Shown here: positions 1 to 9,900 of the stretch, in pieces
Position numbering within the stretch: the stretch's first letter is position 1
How the letters are laid out: the number at the start of each line of letters is the position of its first letter
Source: Hymenobacter profundi
GTDB lineage: Bacteria; Bacteroidota; Bacteroidia; Cytophagales; Hymenobacteraceae
Length of the DNA: 50,110 nt
Assembly: GCF_019334315.1 (NCBI RefSeq)
Contig: NZ_JAHWGL010000025.1
Location: 1-50,110 of the forward strand
Reading direction: 5' to 3'
The notes under the pieces: generated by a model
Told to the model about the DNA's origin: nothing
Databases searched by the model: none
Seen by the model: only the letters and a program-made list of their open reading frames with translations
Translations under genes and position numbers: made by a program

Positions 1-419
1 CCGCCTGTTGGCCCTGGCTTGCGGAATCTGGAATTGGCATCTCAGAAAACGAAAAGAGATTATTTAGGAACAAGTCTTATGTATACTACTCAAGACGTTT
101 TGTTCTATCAATAGCCCGATGGGCAGGCGTAGTTACAGGAAAAATAGATTGTTAGAAAAGGCAATCAATAAGAAATTCTCACTGACATACGCCCGACGGT
201 TCTCGCCGATAATGGCTTAGTGCCCTTACCCTACTCATCGCCGAAAGCAAGCCCAAGGATAAGGTCATGATGGCAACGCTGGTGGTAGATATGATTACCC
301 AAGAAAACTAAACAGTAGTCTTGCCGGCTAGGTCAGATGAACGCGTTACTATACGAACCCTATCCTACTACCTCCGTAAGTACATATCTATAAGCTCTTT
401 ACAAATACTGCAAACACCT
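1..419. other. No confident gene; possible eroded coding remnant
   Basis: I see no convincing gene before the fasciclin gene. Two short open stretches in different frames run one after the other: a 34-codon stretch rich in Lys and Arg at about 119-221, and an open stretch ending ...DMITQEN-stop at 311. They could be pieces of one frameshifted gene, or chance. The last 100 bases presumably hold the fasciclin promoter, but no clear TAnnTTTG box is visible. Confidence 0.3.
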
Positions 420-953
420 ATGAAAAATCTGCTTTTCACTTCTGCTCTTTGCTGCGGCCTGCTGGTTGCCGGTCTTGATACCACGGCCCTCGCGCAAACC
501 GGCGCCCCGGTTACCAATCAGGCCAACGGCAATCTGCTCAATATGTCGCGGCTTTCGTCCAACCATAACACCCTGATGAAAGCCGTGAAAGCGGCTGGCC
601 TCGACGATAAGGCCCGCGGCACCACCAAATACACCGTTTTTGCGCCTACCGACGCAGCCTTCAACAAGCTGCCCAGCGGCAAACTAGATGAGCTGCTGAA
701 ACCCGCCAACAAGCAGCAGTTAGCAATGCTGATTTCCTACCATGTGGTACCCGGCAGCTATCTGGCGGCCAATCTGAAAGACGGTCAGACGCTTACCACG
801 GTACAGGGCGAAACGCTCACAGTGATGCGCCAGGGCCAGTCCATTATGATTAAAGACGCCAAAGGCAACACTGCCAACGTGGTCAACACCGATGTTGTGG
901 CTTCCAACGGCATTGTACAGTCCATTGATGCGGTGCTGATGCCCACGAAGTAA
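420..953 (+). CDS. Secreted fasciclin (FAS1) domain protein
   Basis: 177 residues. The start MKNLLFTS is chosen because it opens a normal signal peptide (cleavage near ALA-QT, residue 25/26); a longer reading from 321 has no signal-like N terminus. One FAS1 domain fills the mature protein. The H1 box YTVFAPTDAAF is at about 71-81, the YHVVPG turn at about 107-112 and the H2 box ending GIVQSIDAVL at about 164-173. Single-domain FAS1 proteins are extracytoplasmic adhesion or matrix proteins. No enzyme activity is expected. It stands alone and converges with the GH2 gene at 1044-3458, with a shared hairpin between. The family call is firm; the role is unknown. Confidence 0.93.
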   Translation: MKNLLFTSALCCGLLVAGLDTTALAQTGAPVTNQANGNLLNMSRLSSNHNTLMKAVKAAGLDDKARGTTKYTVFAPTDAAFNKLPSGKLDELLKPANKQQLAMLISYHVVPGSYLAANLKDGQTLTTVQGETLTVMRQGQSIMIKDAKGNTANVVNTDVVASNGIVQSIDAVLMPTK

Positions 954-981
954 CCAGGCTTCCCGTCACTTGCTGCATATT

Positions 982-1018
982 AAAGGCCCAGCCGGTATTG
1001 CTACCCGCCGGGCCTTTT
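982..1018. terminator. Bidirectional terminator hairpin between convergent genes
   Basis: AAAGGCCC (982-989) pairs with GGGCCTTT (1010-1017) and is followed by a T run. An inner GCCGG/CCGCC part may extend the stem. It lies 28 nt after the fasciclin stop and 25 nt from the GH2 stop, as expected for a shared terminator. Confidence 0.75.
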
Positions 1019-1043
1019 AGCGTAAACGCGGCAGCTTCTGCCG

Positions 1044-3458
1044 TTATTTCGCTTGCAGCGTTACCTGCTGGCTTTGCAGCCCTGGCGCCTGCATCTGCAC
1101 ACTGATACGCCCCGCGCCAGTGGGCTGCACAAACACCAATAGCTTGCCGTGGTAAGCACGGTGCTTGGGTGCTTGGTAGTCCTCATGGCTGGCCAAGTCG
1201 CCGCTTTCGATGCCCACCACCATGCCGGGACCCTGCACCGACACGCTAATTTCGTGGGTGGCATCTTGCATTAGGTTGCCGCTTTGGTCTACCACGCGCA
1301 CCTCCATCTGCGCCAGCTCGTGGGTGCTGGCTGCGAGCTTGGTTTGATAGGCCGTGGCTTGCAGCGCGTGCGGCGCGGTGGCAGTGTGTAACTCGGTGCG
1401 GCTGACCTCCTTGCCTTGGTTGTATCCTTTGAGTAAGAGGGTACCCGGCTGGTAGGGCACGTCCCAATACACCTCGCGGCCGGTTTTGCGGCCCAGCGAT
1501 TTTCCATTCAGCACCAACTCCGTGGCCTCGCAGTTCGTGAAGCCTACCACCCGCACCTGCTCGCCGGCAGGCCAGTTCCAGGTAGGCTGAAGGCGGCGGT
1601 GGTTTACGTTAGGCGAGTCGCCGGCTTTGGGTGCGGGCGCAACGGCCACGTACGTCATCGGCTTGGTAGTCCAGAGGCTTTGGCGGAAGTAGTATTCGGG
1701 TTTCGGGAAACCGGCCAGGTCCAGCAGGCCCGCGCCATTGCTGCGCTGGGGCCACTTGCCGGCCTCACCCATATAGTCGATGCCCGTCCAGAGGTACTGG
1801 GCCGAGATGTAGGCGTTGGTATCAACGGCTGCCCAGGCGGCGCGGCCCATGCCGTTTTCGCTGCCGTAGATGATGCGGTTGGGGTATTTCTGGTGGTCTT
1901 CGGGGTAGCGAAACTCCTGGTAGTTGTAGCCCACTACGTCCAGCACATCGGGGTAGTCGGTGAAGTTGGACATGACCACGCCCGCCAGCGCCGCCGTAAT
2001 GGGCCGCGAGGTGTCATACTGCTTGGCTACCTCCACTAGGTGCCGGGCCAGCACGCCCAGCCGACTGGCCGGCGGGTGGTCGGGTAGGTAGCCTTTGCCG
2101 TAGATCTGCGGATTACGGCCGGTGTTCAGCACCTCGTGGGAGTAGGGGTCGTTGGGGTAGTCAATTTCGTTGCCGATGCTCCACATAATAATAGATGGCC
2201 GGTTGCGGTTGCGCAGAATCATGTCGCGCAGGTCACGGTCGGCCCACTCCTGGAAATGCTCGTGCGAGCCAAACTTGGCGGGCGTGCCCACGTTCCATCC
2301 TTCCACCCACTTGTTTTTGCCTACCTCCCACTCATCGAAGGCCTCGTCCATCACCAGGAAGCCCATCCGGTCGCAGAGCGTGTAGAAGTAATCGGCGTGG
2401 GGGTTGTGGCTCATGCGGATGGAGTTGCAGCCTACCTCTTTTAGCGCTTTCAGGCGCCGCTCCCACACTTCCAACGGCACGGCCACGCCCAGCGCGCCGG
2501 CATCGTCGTGCAGACACACGCCTTTGAGCTTGAGGTTCTTGCCATTCAGAAAGAAACCCTGCGCAGCATCAAACCGAATGGTGCGCACGCCTACCTCCTC
2601 CTCCACTGCATCAAGGGGTTTCCCTTGCACCGATAGCGCCACGCGCAACTTGTACAGGTTCGGATTCTCTACTGACCACAGAGTAGGCTTGTTGATTTTC
2701 AGCGTGAGAACAGCCGGCGTATCGGTGCCAGGCTGGGCCTGTACTTGCTGCTGGGCTGTGGCTACTACCTTGCCTTTGGCATCTGTTAACGTGGCCTTTA
2801 CCAGCACCGGCGTAGCGGTGGTGCTGGCGTTGGTTACGGCCACCGTCACCTGCCCCGTAGCCGCTACGGCCGTTACCTCGGGCGTGGTGAAGCCTACCCC
2901 CCACCGCGCCACGTGCACGGGCGCAGTGCCTACCAGGTACACGTTGCGGTAGATGCCCGAGCCGGTGTACCAGCGTGAATCGGCTACCTGGCTGTGCTCC
3001 GCTTTCACGGCCAGCAGGTTCTTACCATTCGGGTTCAAGTAGGGCGTCAGCTCGTATTCGAAGGAGGCAAAGCCGCTGGGGCGCTTGCCCAACGAGTGGC
3101 CGTTGAGCCACACTTCACTGTTCTTGTACACCCCGTCGAAATACACGAATACCTTCTTGCCGCGCATCTCAGCGGGCACCTCAAACGACTTGCGGTACCA
3201 GCCCACCCCGCCGGGCAAAAACGCCGTGGCGCTGGCCCACTCCTGACTGAATGGCCCTTCGATGCTCCAATCGTGAGGGAGCAGCACAGTGCGCCACGCG
3301 TGGTCGTCGAGGCCGGTGGTTTCGCCTGCGGGCACGTCGCCTTTGTGAAAGCGCCAGTCGTCGTTGAACAGGAGCGTGCGGCGCTCTTGCGCGTGGGCGC
3401 TTGTAGTGGCAAGCCAGCCCCCTATCAGAAGCAGTGTAAGTAGAAATGTACGGGTCAT
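1044..3458 (-). CDS. GH2 beta-galactosidase-like glycoside hydrolase, secreted
   Basis: 804 residues with a signal peptide ending THE-like ...SAHAQ near residue 24. Order: sugar-binding jelly roll (about 30-180), Ig-like domain (about 190-295), TIM barrel (about 300-600), then C-terminal Ig-like domains of the DUF4982/GalB type. The acid/base is likely Glu431 in SIGNE and the nucleophile Glu534 in YGSENG; both GH2 catalytic residues are present. The length is typical of Bacteroidota GH2 enzymes with extra C-terminal domains. It is the last gene of the susC-susD-GH30-GH2 series, 33 nt after the GH30 stop. Beta-galactosidase is the commonest activity in this layout, but beta-glucuronidase or a related activity cannot be excluded. 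Confidence 0.88.
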   Translation of the reverse strand: MTRTFLLTLLLIGGWLATTSAHAQERRTLLFNDDWRFHKGDVPAGETTGLDDHAWRTVLLPHDWSIEGPFSQEWASATAFLPGGVGWYRKSFEVPAEMRGKKVFVYFDGVYKNSEVWLNGHSLGKRPSGFASFEYELTPYLNPNGKNLLAVKAEHSQVADSRWYTGSGIYRNVYLVGTAPVHVARWGVGFTTPEVTAVAATGQVTVAVTNASTTATPVLVKATLTDAKGKVVATAQQQVQAQPGTDTPAVLTLKINKPTLWSVENPNLYKLRVALSVQGKPLDAVEEEVGVRTIRFDAAQGFFLNGKNLKLKGVCLHDDAGALGVAVPLEVWERRLKALKEVGCNSIRMSHNPHADYFYTLCDRMGFLVMDEAFDEWEVGKNKWVEGWNVGTPAKFGSHEHFQEWADRDLRDMILRNRNRPSIIMWSIGNEIDYPNDPYSHEVLNTGRNPQIYGKGYLPDHPPASRLGVLARHLVEVAKQYDTSRPITAALAGVVMSNFTDYPDVLDVVGYNYQEFRYPEDHQKYPNRIIYGSENGMGRAAWAAVDTNAYISAQYLWTGIDYMGEAGKWPQRSNGAGLLDLAGFPKPEYYFRQSLWTTKPMTYVAVAPAPKAGDSPNVNHRRLQPTWNWPAGEQVRVVGFTNCEATELVLNGKSLGRKTGREVYWDVPYQPGTLLLKGYNQGKEVSRTELHTATAPHALQATAYQTKLAASTHELAQMEVRVVDQSGNLMQDATHEISVSVQGPGMVVGIESGDLASHEDYQAPKHRAYHGKLLVFVQPTGAGRISVQMQAPGLQSQQVTLQAK

Positions 3459-3491
3459 GGGAAAGGAAGAGTAGCTAGGTGGAGGTAGTGC

Positions 3492-5066
3492 TTAGCGTAG
3501 GTTGCCGATGAGGGTAGTGATAGACTGCGGCGCGACCCGCACCGGCTGTTTGGCGCGCGGCGCGGGGGTAGGCACCAAATTGGCGGTGGCGGAGGTAGTG
3601 TAGGTGCGTTGCGGAAGCCAGGCTTTCTTGCCCAGTTGGAGGTTCAGCGCCGCCGCGTCGTTACTCGAGTTGACCACTACTACCACGAGCTGCTTGCTGG
3701 CCGCATCGCGGTACGCCGATACTAATAGTTGCTGTTCCGGCGTGGCTTTCTGGGCTATTTGTGCCGCTACGCGCACCGCGCCGGGGCGCACAAACCGGCT
3801 GTAGTTACCCAAGGCCCACAGCATTTTGCTGTCGTGGTAGGCGCCGTCGGTTTTGTTGCGGTCGATGTAGATGAGGCCGTCTTTGTAGTCGTAGGGCGAA
3901 ATGGCTACCCACCACTGCCAAGCTGCGGCGTTGGCTACCACCAAATCGTTGTGGATGGTGCGCGCCAAATACAGCGCCGGCCCGATGCCCAGGTCGCGCT
4001 TGTTGCCGTTGATTTCGCCCGCGTTATCACCCAAAATGCAGTACTCCGATTGCCAGTAACGAAGACCCTGCACCTGCGCTACCTTATCGGCTAGTTGCTG
4101 CCGCACGGCCACGGCCTGGGGGTAGGGCGAGGTGGTGAAGTAGCTGTGCCCGGCAATGATGGAGGCCACACGCGGCAGGTTGCCCACGTAGGTAGGCGAG
4201 CTGGGTTTAAAGAACGCGTTGATCTGGTCGCCGCGCTCGGGTTTGTCTTCCGTTGCCAGCAGGTAATTCAGCTTGCCTGCTTCCATCAACAGAATCTTGG
4301 TAGGCAGGTTTTGTTGCACTAGTTGTGCGTTCAGCGCCTTCGTAAGACCCGCAATTTCTGCGTTGCGGAAGGGCGTGCCTTCCTGGCCGCCGTCGCTCCA
4401 GTCCCATTGGGGCTCGTTTACGGGGCTCAGATAGTCGAAGGTGATGCCGGTCGTCTGCTTCACGCCTTCTACTACCTTGGCCATGTAGGTGGCCGCATCG
4501 GCGTAGTGCTCGGGAGCCAGGTTGGTCTTGGCGTCGGTGGCGTAGGCTTTGCCATTGACGGTGTATTGCACGGGCGGACTATTCAGAAAGCCCAAAAACT
4601 GCCGCACGCCGCGCTGCTGCGCCGCTTTCAGAAACCACACTTGGCCAGCTTGCTTGGTCCAGTCGTAAGTATTGTCCGAAGTCAGAAACGACTCGGCGCG
4701 GCGCCACTCGTCCTTGATGCCGCTTTGCTCGCCCTGCTGCGCGCTTCCCGCGCCGATATTAAAGCGCCACATCGACAGGCCAATGCCCTTGGGTTGCCCG
4801 CCGGGCCCTACCTCCGTGCTGAATAGCCAGTCGGCCATGGCGTTCTTTTTGGCCTCGGGCCACTGCCCCACAAACTGGCACGACCACGCATCAGAAGCGC
4901 TGAAGTTGTCGATAGTCTGGTAGGTTTTAGCCGGGTCGATGGCGACAGTTGTTGCCGTCGAGGACTGACCGTGTGCGGTGGCAGCTCTTAGCAGGAGGGC
5001 TGCTACCCAAGCGCCCGAGCAGTAGGCAGGCACTAGTCGAAAAGGCCATATTACGTTGTTTTTCAT
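3492..5066 (-). CDS. GH30-family endo-glycosidase, secreted
   Basis: 524 residues. The N terminus has an unusually long signal region (cleavage near AHG-QS, residue 34). The barrel begins with QTIDNFSASDAWS, the GH30 opening loop. The acid/base is probably Glu218 in SPVNEPQWDW and the nucleophile Glu341 in YWQSEYCIL. A C-terminal beta-domain (about 430-524) fits the GH30 side domain. Family members act on beta-1,6-galactan, beta-1,6-glucan, xylan or glucosylceramide; the sequence alone does not settle which. Its partner GH2 enzyme makes a galactan-type substrate plausible. It lies 175 nt after susD, with two hairpins in the gap, so its expression may be lower than that of susCD. Confidence 0.8.
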   Translation of the reverse strand: MKNNVIWPFRLVPAYCSGAWVAALLLRAATAHGQSSTATTVAIDPAKTYQTIDNFSASDAWSCQFVGQWPEAKKNAMADWLFSTEVGPGGQPKGIGLSMWRFNIGAGSAQQGEQSGIKDEWRRAESFLTSDNTYDWTKQAGQVWFLKAAQQRGVRQFLGFLNSPPVQYTVNGKAYATDAKTNLAPEHYADAATYMAKVVEGVKQTTGITFDYLSPVNEPQWDWSDGGQEGTPFRNAEIAGLTKALNAQLVQQNLPTKILLMEAGKLNYLLATEDKPERGDQINAFFKPSSPTYVGNLPRVASIIAGHSYFTTSPYPQAVAVRQQLADKVAQVQGLRYWQSEYCILGDNAGEINGNKRDLGIGPALYLARTIHNDLVVANAAAWQWWVAISPYDYKDGLIYIDRNKTDGAYHDSKMLWALGNYSRFVRPGAVRVAAQIAQKATPEQQLLVSAYRDAASKQLVVVVVNSSNDAAALNLQLGKKAWLPQRTYTTSATANLVPTPAPRAKQPVRVAPQSITTLIGNLR

Positions 5067-5128
5067 ATACTTCTGCTAAGTATTGTGGTAAGGCGACCGG
5101 AGTGGCGGCTGCATCCTGAAACGCTTAT

Positions 5129-5168
5129 CACCCCAGTAGAACCACGGCAAGCGTGACCCACTGGGGTG
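5129..5168. other. Hairpin in the susD-GH30 gap
   Basis: CACCCCAGT (5129-5137) pairs perfectly with ACTGGGGTG (5160-5168), with a 22-nt loop. There is no T run on either side. It could be an RNA stability or processing element in the operon leader of the GH30 gene. Confidence 0.4.
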
Positions 5169-5200
5169 AACTGAATAGTCGCGGCTGGGTGCCGGTCCAA

Positions 5201-5230
5201 CAAACGAGACACAGAACAGTGTGTCGTTTG
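5201..5230 (-). terminator. Hairpin just after susD, possible partial terminator
   Basis: Twelve-base arms at 5201-5212 and 5219-5230 pair with a single mismatch around a 6-nt loop, starting 12 nt after the susD stop. No long T run follows, so it may act as a 3'-end stabiliser that separates strong susCD expression from the downstream hydrolases. Confidence 0.45.
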
Positions 5231-5241
5231 TCGAGTGCCCT

Positions 5242-6786
5242 TTAGTACCCGGGGTTCTGCACCACGTTGCCTCCCGAGAGCTGAATCTGGGGGGTAGGAA
5301 TGGGGAACAGGTTGTTCTTTTCCGAAATCTGGTCTTTCACTTTGCCCTTATCGTAGGGGTCGGTGCTGGTGAGCTGGGCGGCGTTGAAGGCTTGTATCAC
5401 GGCTACCAGGCGCTTTTGGCGCACCAAGTCGTAGTAGCGGTGGCCTTCCATGGCCAACTCCAGGCGGCGCTCCAACCAGATGTGGTTGAGCAGGTCCGTG
5501 CCCGTGGAGGTGCGCGGCAGCACCGTGCCGGGCTGCAAGCGGTTGGCGCGGGCCCGCACTAGGTTCAGCGACGACAGCGCTTTGGCCTCCTGGCCCAGCC
5601 GGAACGAAGCCTCAGCATGCATCAGCAGCAAATCGGCATAGCGCAGCTCAATACGGTTGAGGGGGGCGTGCTCCCGCTCGTTGGCGGGGCGGTCGGCCAG
5701 GGGTAGGAAAATCTTACGGCTCATGCGGCCCGACTCGTTTTCCGAGGGCTTGGTGTCGTAGTTGGAGTAGTCGAAATTGGCGGTTTTCGGTCCCACGTTG
5801 TCGCCCTGCCGGATGATGGTCCACTGCCGGCGCGGGTCGTTTTCCTGGATGAAGGCCTGCTCCAGGTTGCTGCTGGGCGTGTTGAAGCCCCAACCGCCAT
5901 CGGCACGGCTGCGCATAATCACCGTCATCGACGTGCCCAGGTTGAACGTCTGGTTGGGGCTGTAGTTCAGCTCAAACAACGACTCGGGGCCGTTCACGTT
6001 GCCCACCGTCCAGATGTTGCTGAAGTCCGTGCTCAGGTTGTACTCGTTGGAGGTCATCACCGTTTCGGCCGCCTGCTGGGCCTGGGCCCACTGCTCGGTG
6101 TAGAGGTAGGCTTTGGCCAGGTAGCCGTTGGCGGCACCTTTGGTGGCGCGGCCCAGGTCGCCGGTGGCGCGGGCGCTCTTGAGGGGTAGGGCGGCGGCGG
6201 CTTCCTGCAAATCCTTGATAACCTGCGCGTACACCTCAGCGGCGGTAGCGCGCGTCAGCGTTATCGACTCGCTCGGGGATACGGGCGTGAGCACCAGCGG
6301 CACGCCGCCGTAGCCCTTCACCAGCTCAAAGTAATTGTAGGCCCGAATAAACTTCACCTCGCCTATGAGTTGCTGCTTCAGCGTGTTGTCGATGGGGGCC
6401 GACTCGATGCCTACCAGCGCCGCGTTGCAGTTGCCGATGGACTGGTAGATGTGGGTGTAGCGGTTGTCGAACCACTCGTTGTTGGGCAGCCAGAAAAAGC
6501 GGGCGAAGTCGCCAAACTCGCGCTGGTCGCCGGCAATGGCGTTGCCTTTCCAGGCGTCGTCCGAGCCGGCGTCGCCGAACATGCGGGTGCGGTCAATCTT
6601 CCACCAATCGTCCTGGTCGGTGGTGGCGTAGCAGCCCATCACGGCCGCCTTGCACTCCTCGGCATTGGAGTAGTAGTTGTTCACGTTCTGCTGGCCCTGC
6701 GGGGGCTTGTCCAGGAACGATTCGCAGCCTTGCAGGCCCAGGCCAAGCCCGAGCATCAGGGTGAGAGTAAAGCGGATATTTTTCAT
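5242..6786 (-). CDS. SusD/RagB-family glycan-binding lipoprotein
   Basis: 514 residues. The lipobox LQGC places the lipidated cysteine at residue 21, so the protein is a surface lipoprotein. The SusD N-terminal helical region (YYSNAEECKAAVMGCYA) and the C-terminal signature (RYADLLLMHAEASFRLG, then the conserved LNLVRARA and WLERRLELAMEGHRYYDL) are clear. SusD proteins cap the SusC porin and bind the incoming oligosaccharide. It lies downstream of susC (6927-10001), separated by 140 nt that hold a long palindromic repeat, and upstream of GH30. The substrate is unknown. Confidence 0.95.
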   Translation of the reverse strand: MKNIRFTLTLMLGLGLGLQGCESFLDKPPQGQQNVNNYYSNAEECKAAVMGCYATTDQDDWWKIDRTRMFGDAGSDDAWKGNAIAGDQREFGDFARFFWLPNNEWFDNRYTHIYQSIGNCNAALVGIESAPIDNTLKQQLIGEVKFIRAYNYFELVKGYGGVPLVLTPVSPSESITLTRATAAEVYAQVIKDLQEAAAALPLKSARATGDLGRATKGAANGYLAKAYLYTEQWAQAQQAAETVMTSNEYNLSTDFSNIWTVGNVNGPESLFELNYSPNQTFNLGTSMTVIMRSRADGGWGFNTPSSNLEQAFIQENDPRRQWTIIRQGDNVGPKTANFDYSNYDTKPSENESGRMSRKIFLPLADRPANEREHAPLNRIELRYADLLLMHAEASFRLGQEAKALSSLNLVRARANRLQPGTVLPRTSTGTDLLNHIWLERRLELAMEGHRYYDLVRQKRLVAVIQAFNAAQLTSTDPYDKGKVKDQISEKNNLFPIPTPQIQLSGGNVVQNPGY

Positions 6787-6808
6787 GATACAGTGCGGGA
6801 GTTTTTTT

Positions 6809-6920
6809 AGCTGTTAGCTGATGGCTGTTAGCTATTAGCTTTTTTCATCAGAATGCAAGCCAAGCTTCTGTTTATCAGCCAGTAGAAAGCTAATAGCCAA
6901 CAGCTATCAGCTAACAGCTT
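6809..6920. repeat. Intergenic inverted repeat, family A (copy 1)
   Basis: Arms of about 35 nt (6809-6843 and 6886-6920) are inverted copies with about two mismatches. They are built from the phrase AGCTGTTAGCTGATGGCT. The element fills most of the susC-susD gap. The same phrase recurs at 22276-22365 and inside the nested elements at 35321-35480 and 49885-50059. Transcribed, it would form a strong stem between susC and susD. Confidence 0.85.
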
Positions 6921-6926
6921 AGAAAA

Positions 6927-9900
6927 TTAAAAGCCGATGTTAGCGCCCACCAGGAAGGTGCGGGCCGTGGGGTAGTTGCCCAGGTCCACGCCGCGGTTCA
7001 GGGCCGAGGCGCCATCAGTGTAGGAGCGGCCGTACCCGATTTCGGGGTCCACACCGCTGTAGTTGGTGAAGGTCAGCAGGTTCTGGGCGCTCACGTAGAG
7101 GCGCAGGCTGCTGGTGTGCAGCATGGTGTTCACGCCCTTGGTGAAGGTGTAGCCCAACTGCAAATTGCGCAGACGTGCGTAGGAGCCGTTTTCCACGTAG
7201 AAGTTGGAGAAGCGCGTGAGGTTCTGGTTGTTGTCGTTGGCGACAATGCGCGGTACCGAGTTCGAAGTACCCTCGCCGCTCCACGCCATGTTTTCGAGGC
7301 CAGCAATCTTATTATAGTTGTAGCTGCCCGAGTACCACCAGCCCTTGTTGGCATTCACAATGTCGTTGCCGAGGCTGCCGATGAGCGAGGCTTGCAGGTC
7401 GAAGCCCTTATAGCCCATGGTCAGGTTCACACCAAAGGTCAGGTCGGGGGTAGGGTTGCCGATGTACTTCTGGTCTTTCTCGTCAATCACGCCGTCGCCG
7501 TTCAGGTCGGCAAAGCGGAAGTCGCCGGGCTTGGCGTTGGGCTGAATGAGCGTGCCGCCGGCCGAACGGTAGGCGTCTACCTCACCCTGATTTTGGAAAA
7601 TACCCGTGTTCTGGTAGCCGTAGAAGGCGCCTACGTAGCCACCTTCCTCAGTCTTAGAAGGCCGCCCAAAAATGGGCGTGTTACCCGAATAGATGGCCTG
7701 CCCGTTAGCCAGCTTGTCAATCTTGCTGATGGCGCGGGTGGCATTTACGCTCAGACCGTAGGTGAAATCACCTTTGGTTTCGGCGTAGCCCACTGTGAAG
7801 TCCAAGCCATTAGTATTCATGCTGCCTACGTTGGTCACGGGGCTGTTGTAGCCGTAGCCTGCGTGCCCCGGAATCGACTGGAACATGAGCATGTCGTAGG
7901 TATTGCGGCGGAACACGTCGGCGGTCAGGGTCAGGCGGTTCTGCAACAGGCCCAGGTCCACGCCAATGTCGTAGTCCTCCACGGTTTCCCACTTCACGTT
8001 GGGGTTAGGCACGTTGCCCTGCACGGCGCCCAATTGCAGGGTGCGGTCGGGGCCGGTGACGTAATACGTTCTACCAATGGTGCCCGTGTAGGCGCTGTTG
8101 GTCAGGCTGGCAATGTTCTGGTTGCCTACCCGGCCCCAGCTGGCGCGCAGCTTGGCGAAGTTCAGAGCGTTCTGGTTTTTCAAGAAGCTCTCCTCCGACA
8201 CCAGCCAGCCCACCGACACCGACGGGAACGTGCCCCAGCGGTTGTCCGTCGGGAACACCGAGGCGCCGTCGCGGCGGATGCTGGCGCCCAGCAGGTACTT
8301 GCCGCGGTAGTCGTAGTTCACGCGCCCAATCAGCGAGGCAATGGTATTGGTGAAGGTGTTGCCACCAATGGCAAAGCCTGTGGTGGCCGCATCGGGGTAG
8401 CGCAGGCTAGGGTCGTTGCTAGGAATGCCCTGGCCCGAGGTGTATTCTGTATTCGTCTGGAAGCGCTCCAAGGTCACGGCCGCCAGCGCCGACACATTAT
8501 GGTCACCAAAAGCATGGGTGTAGTTCAGCGTGTTGGTGTTGTTCCAGTTGATTTCGATGTTGTGCTCCCGCACCACCGAGTTCACCTGGTTGCGCTCGTT
8601 GGCGTCGATGGTGTAGAACGGGTTGAAGTTGTTGCGGCGGTACACGTTGTTGTTGGTACCGAAGCGCGTTTCCGCAATCAGACCCGGAATGAACTCGTAG
8701 TTGGCGTACACGGTGCCCACCAGGAAATACTGCTTGCGCTTGTCGTCATTGCGCTCCACGGTGGCAAGCGGGTTGCCCACGTCAGTAGGCGAGGCGCCGT
8801 AGTAGTCGTAGGGGTTGCCGGAGGTGCCGGGCACGCGGGCCGGCGTGATGGGGTCGTCGTTGAAGGCGTCGCGGAACAGCGAGCCGCTGTTGAGGTAGTT
8901 GCGCGAGGTCATCGAGATGTTGAAGTCCTCCCCTATTTTCAGGCGCTTGGTGGCCTGGTACTCCGATTTCATGCGCAACGCTAGTCGATCGAAATCAGAG
9001 CCTTGTACCAAGCCGCGCTCCTTGAAATAGCTCAGGCCCGTGGAGTACACTACCTTGTCGCTGCCACCGGAGAGGCCCACCGAGTAGTTCTGCGTGATGC
9101 CGCGCCGGGCAATTTGCTTCCACCAGTCGGTGGTCTGGGTGTACTGCTCGGGGTTAGGGTACACGGCGGCGTTGCCCGAGTTGGTAGCCGCCAAGTTCAT
9201 AATGCGGGCGTACTCGCTGGCCGAGGCCATGTTGGGCACGTTGGTTGGGTTCGACACGCCAAAGGTGCCGTCTACCGTGATGCGCGGCTCGCCTTTTACA
9301 CCGGCTTTCGTGGTGATGAGCACCACGCCATTGGCCGCCCGCGAGCCGTAGATAGCCGCCGAAGCCGCGTCTTTCAGTACGCTCAGGGTCGCAATGTCCT
9401 TGGGGTTGAGGTAGTCGATGTTGGCCACCGGGAGGCCGTCTACCACGTAGAGCGGGCTGTTGCCGTTGATGGTCGAAATACCGCGAATCAGGATTTGCGG
9501 GGCCGAACCGGGCTCCGAGCCCGCGCCTACCACCGTCACGCCGGCGGCTTTGCCTTGCAGGGCGCTGCCTACGTCGGCTACCGTCAGCTTGCTCAGCTCT
9601 TCGCCTTGCACCGTCGTCACGGCGTTGGTGAGGGTGCGCTTTTCCTGGCTGCCGTAGCCCACTACCACCACTTCCGACATCACCTGGTTATCCGTACCCA
9701 GCGACACATTGAGGGTAGTGCGGCCGCCAATGGCTACCTCCTGCTGCTTGTAGCCCACAAAGGAGAATTGCAATACTCCCGCGTTGGCATCGGGCACATC
9801 CAAGGAGAAGTTGCCGTCAGAGCCCGTGGCGGTGCCAGTGGTGGTGCCTTTTAGCAGCACCGTTACGCCGGGTAGGCCGGTGCCCGTTTCATCGCGCACG

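Noticed and set aside
6809..6920. Palindromic repeats considered as a CRISPR array
   Set aside because: Arms are inverted, not directly repeated at regular spacing; there are no spacers and no cas genes in the window.
7116..8984. A 622-codon open frame opposite the first susC gene
   Set aside because: It lies entirely antisense to a clear SusC gene in GC-rich DNA, has no domain features and is rich in Val, His and Ala, as expected for a shadow frame.
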